The notes beneath the pieces were generated by a model. That model was given only the letters and a program-made list of their open reading frames with translations. It was not told the origin of the DNA and ran no database searches. Below are positions 40,468 to 42,047 of a DNA stretch of 42,047 bases, one piece after another. The translations under genes and the position numbers were made by a program. The DNA is taken from assembly GCA_934636245.1 (NCBI GenBank), contig CAKUAI010000024.1, positions 1-42,047 of the forward strand. The letters run 5' to 3'. The number at the start of each line of letters is the position of its first letter. The first letter of the stretch is position 1. Source of the stretch: an uncultured Coriobacteriales bacterium (lineage in GTDB: Bacteria > Actinomycetota > Coriobacteriia > Coriobacteriales > UMGS124).

Positions 40468-41382
40468 CTACCAGCTCGCCTCAATCTCGCGAATGCGCTG
40501 GTAGAGCCATTCGTTTTGTGGGACCTCGATGTCATGCCTGGCTGCAAGGCGCAGGATGGTGCCCGCGAACTCCTCCACCTCGGTCTTGCGGTGGGCGATG
40601 CGGTCCTGCGCCATGGAGGGCATGCCGTCTGGGTCGAGCCCCTCGATGACATGCAGCATCTGGGAAAGGTCCGCTTCAGTGAGCGCGACGCCCTCGGCAT
40701 TGGCCACCGCGAGAGCCTCGCGCATGGCAGCCACGAAGCAACGGAGCTGCTCACTGCCGCGCTCGGTGGCGCTGCCGTAGGTGCCACCGTAGGCCATGCA
40801 CGTCTGGTTGATGCCGTCGTTCATCATGAGCTTGGCCCACATGCGGTGGCGGATATCTTTCTCCACCACATGCGCCACGCCCGCACGCTCATAAAACTCG
40901 GCGATATCGGCCACGACCTGCGGGTCTGTGCCCGCTGCCGCGCCGAAGCGAATCTCGCCGGAGTTGCGGTAGGTGAGCGTGCCGTCGAGAAACACCACAT
41001 CCATGCCCTGACAGATGCCCAGCACCGTGCGCTCCCAGCCGAATCGGGCGGCGATGCGCTCCTCGCTCGTGACGCCGTTGCACAGGCTCGCGATGCGCGT
41101 GTTAGGGCCCACCACGGCTTCCATCGTATCGAGCGCCTGGTCGAGGCCGGTCGTCTTAACCGTAAGAATCACCAGGTCAACAGGGGTTGCCTCGCTTACG
41201 CGCACACTGCGCAGCAGACACGGCTCGCCGTTGATGGTAATCGTTTCGCTGGCATGGCGTTCGTAGCGCGCGTCATCCATCACGTACTCCACCGCATCGG
41301 CGCCCAGGTTCTTGGCCATGATGCTGCCGTACATGAGGCCCACGCCGCCCTTGCCGATGAACGCAACCTTCTCGATACGCAT
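40468..41382 (-). CDS. panE: Ketopantoate reductase (2-dehydropantoate 2-reductase)
   Basis: The 304-residue protein starts with a NADP-binding loop VAFIGKGGVGLMYGS. It has the family features VDLVILTVKTTGLDQAL, LCNGVTSEE, a GICQG segment, HRMWAKLMMNDGINQTC with the catalytic Lys, and a C-terminal helix with SMAQDRIAHRKTEVEEFAG. PanE reduces ketopantoate to pantoate on the coenzyme A route; some relatives act on other 2-keto acids. The ATG at 41382 is chosen because the Rossmann strand begins at once and GGAAGG lies upstream; a frame to 41637 is GC-rich non-coding DNA. It may share a transcript with the pRiA4b-like gene. Confidence 0.87.
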   Translation of the reverse strand: MRIEKVAFIGKGGVGLMYGSIMAKNLGADAVEYVMDDARYERHASETITINGEPCLLRSVRVSEATPVDLVILTVKTTGLDQALDTMEAVVGPNTRIASLCNGVTSEERIAARFGWERTVLGICQGMDVVFLDGTLTYRNSGEIRFGAAAGTDPQVVADIAEFYERAGVAHVVEKDIRHRMWAKLMMNDGINQTCMAYGGTYGSATERGSEQLRCFVAAMREALAVANAEGVALTEADLSQMLHVIEGLDPDGMPSMAQDRIAHRKTEVEEFAGTILRLAARHDIEVPQNEWLYQRIREIEASW

Positions 41383-41692
41383 GGCCGAACCACCTTCCCG
41401 CACCTGGTTTCTTTCGAACTCGCAGGGTAGCACACTGGTCCGCCGAGCATCGCCACGCCCAAAGCGCACACGGCAGGCGGCGCATGGGCGGGTGCCTCCA
41501 CGCGCGGGGCTTGCGTCGCAGCCGCGCCTGCCGTGGCGGCGGCCGTGGCCTGCATCCCCTTCCACGCGGGGTTTGCGTGGGGGCGCACCGTGTGTCTCAT
41601 GGAGCCGCGGGTGGCGCGGTATCCTATCCCCTTGCAAACAACCGCGCCGAGCTCATCGCCAGGCGCCACCGACCGCACGAACGGAAACGACG
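41383..41692. other. 310-bp divergent spacer
   Basis: This very GC-rich gap separates the panE and nucleoid-protein genes. It contains an imperfect direct repeat: CCACGCGCGGGGCTTGCGT (41498-41516) and CCACGCGGGGTTTGCGT (41562-41578). Both promoters must lie here, but no clear boxes were found. Open frames across it look like chance in GC-rich DNA. Confidence 0.3.
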
Positions 41693-42047
41693 ATGAACAT
41701 CAACCACGCCATCCTGCACGTCTTCGACTTCGAGGGAGCAGGCACCACCTACTCCACCCGCGAGCTCGACCTGGGAGAGCGCCTCGTCAAGTCGTTCGTG
41801 CAGCGCCACCTGCGCCGCGCCCAGGGCAGCGCCGAGAACAAGCACGGCCAGTTCAAACAGGACAGCATGTTCGCCGGCGAGCTTGAGCACTACCTCAAGG
41901 CCGGTGACTTCGTGGCGTTCTCCCGCCAGATTGCCGAGTTCCTCTACGCTGAGCTGCGCAAAGGGGAGACCTGCGAGGCGTGCGACCTGCTCGTGGCCGA
42001 CTTCGAGGGCGACCCTGTGACCTCCGCCGCGCAGAACGCTGCCGACG
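41693..42047 (+). CDS. YejK-like nucleoid-associated protein (5' part)
   Basis: The first 118 codons are present and the gene runs off the window. The start reads MNINHAILHVFDFEG, then YSTRELDLGERLVKSFVQRH, a basic GSAENKHGQF, and a helix FRQIAEFLYAELRKG-like segment. This fits the NdpA/YejK nucleoid-associated family (PF04245). Only GGAAACG stands upstream, so translation may be modest. It is divergent from panE. Confidence 0.75.
   Translation, partial: MNINHAILHVFDFEGAGTTYSTRELDLGERLVKSFVQRHLRRAQGSAENKHGQFKQDSMFAGELEHYLKAGDFVAFSRQIAEFLYAELRKGETCEACDLLVADFEGDPVTSAAQNAAD

Overview
The window looks like a chromosome segment of a GC-rich anaerobic gut actinobacterium of the class Coriobacteriia, most likely Eggerthellaceae (an Eggerthella, Gordonibacter or Slackia relative). 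This is inferred from two repeated traits: Tat-exported flavin reductases without haem, and LuxR-type regulators of about 500 residues with a polytopic membrane N-terminus and a C-terminal helix-turn-helix. No rRNA, tRNA, complete insertion sequence or CRISPR array was seen.

Left flank (1 to 8.4 kb). A structured-RNA-like element and a strong terminator precede a Fic-domain gene. An AAA-ATPase/PD-(D/E)XK protein, an exported Old Yellow Enzyme-like reductase and a divergent LuxR regulator follow. Fragments that read as the head and tail of one GNAT (TacT-like) toxin, plus the tail of its antitoxin, lie about 6 kb apart on the same strand and in the right order. This suggests that the segment between them interrupts an old toxin-antitoxin module. 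A 26-bp dispersed repeat sits at both broken ends, and a second copy of the structured-RNA element lies at 8237-8344.

Core (8.5 to 36.4 kb). Six more Tat-exported FAD reductases each sit beside a membrane-anchored regulator. Five are paired with a 12-TM-type LuxR protein (8537/10409, 13887/12002, 19096/17271, 26507/24721, 28523/30635). The sixth (32405) is divergent from a two-TM AraC protein. A hybrid histidine kinase overlaps the gene of a Tat lipoprotein solute-binding protein. The 13887 reductase is followed by a small HTH-like protein and a U32-family-like protein. Only the 28523 enzyme has a covalent-FMN domain and the complete fumarate-reductase catalytic signature; the others have divergent substrate pockets. 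The inferred picture is a sensing-and-respiration island: each regulator senses a compound at the membrane and switches on an extracytoplasmic reductase that uses it as electron acceptor. The quinol-oxidising electron donors are not in this window.

Right flank (36.4 to 42 kb). Here lie an SPFH/band-7 protein with a ribbon-helix-helix partner under a palindromic operator-like promoter, a DUF4143 ATPase behind tandem repeats, a pRiA4b ORF-3-like protein downstream of a ketopantoate reductase, and the start of a YejK-like nucleoid-associated protein cut by the window edge.
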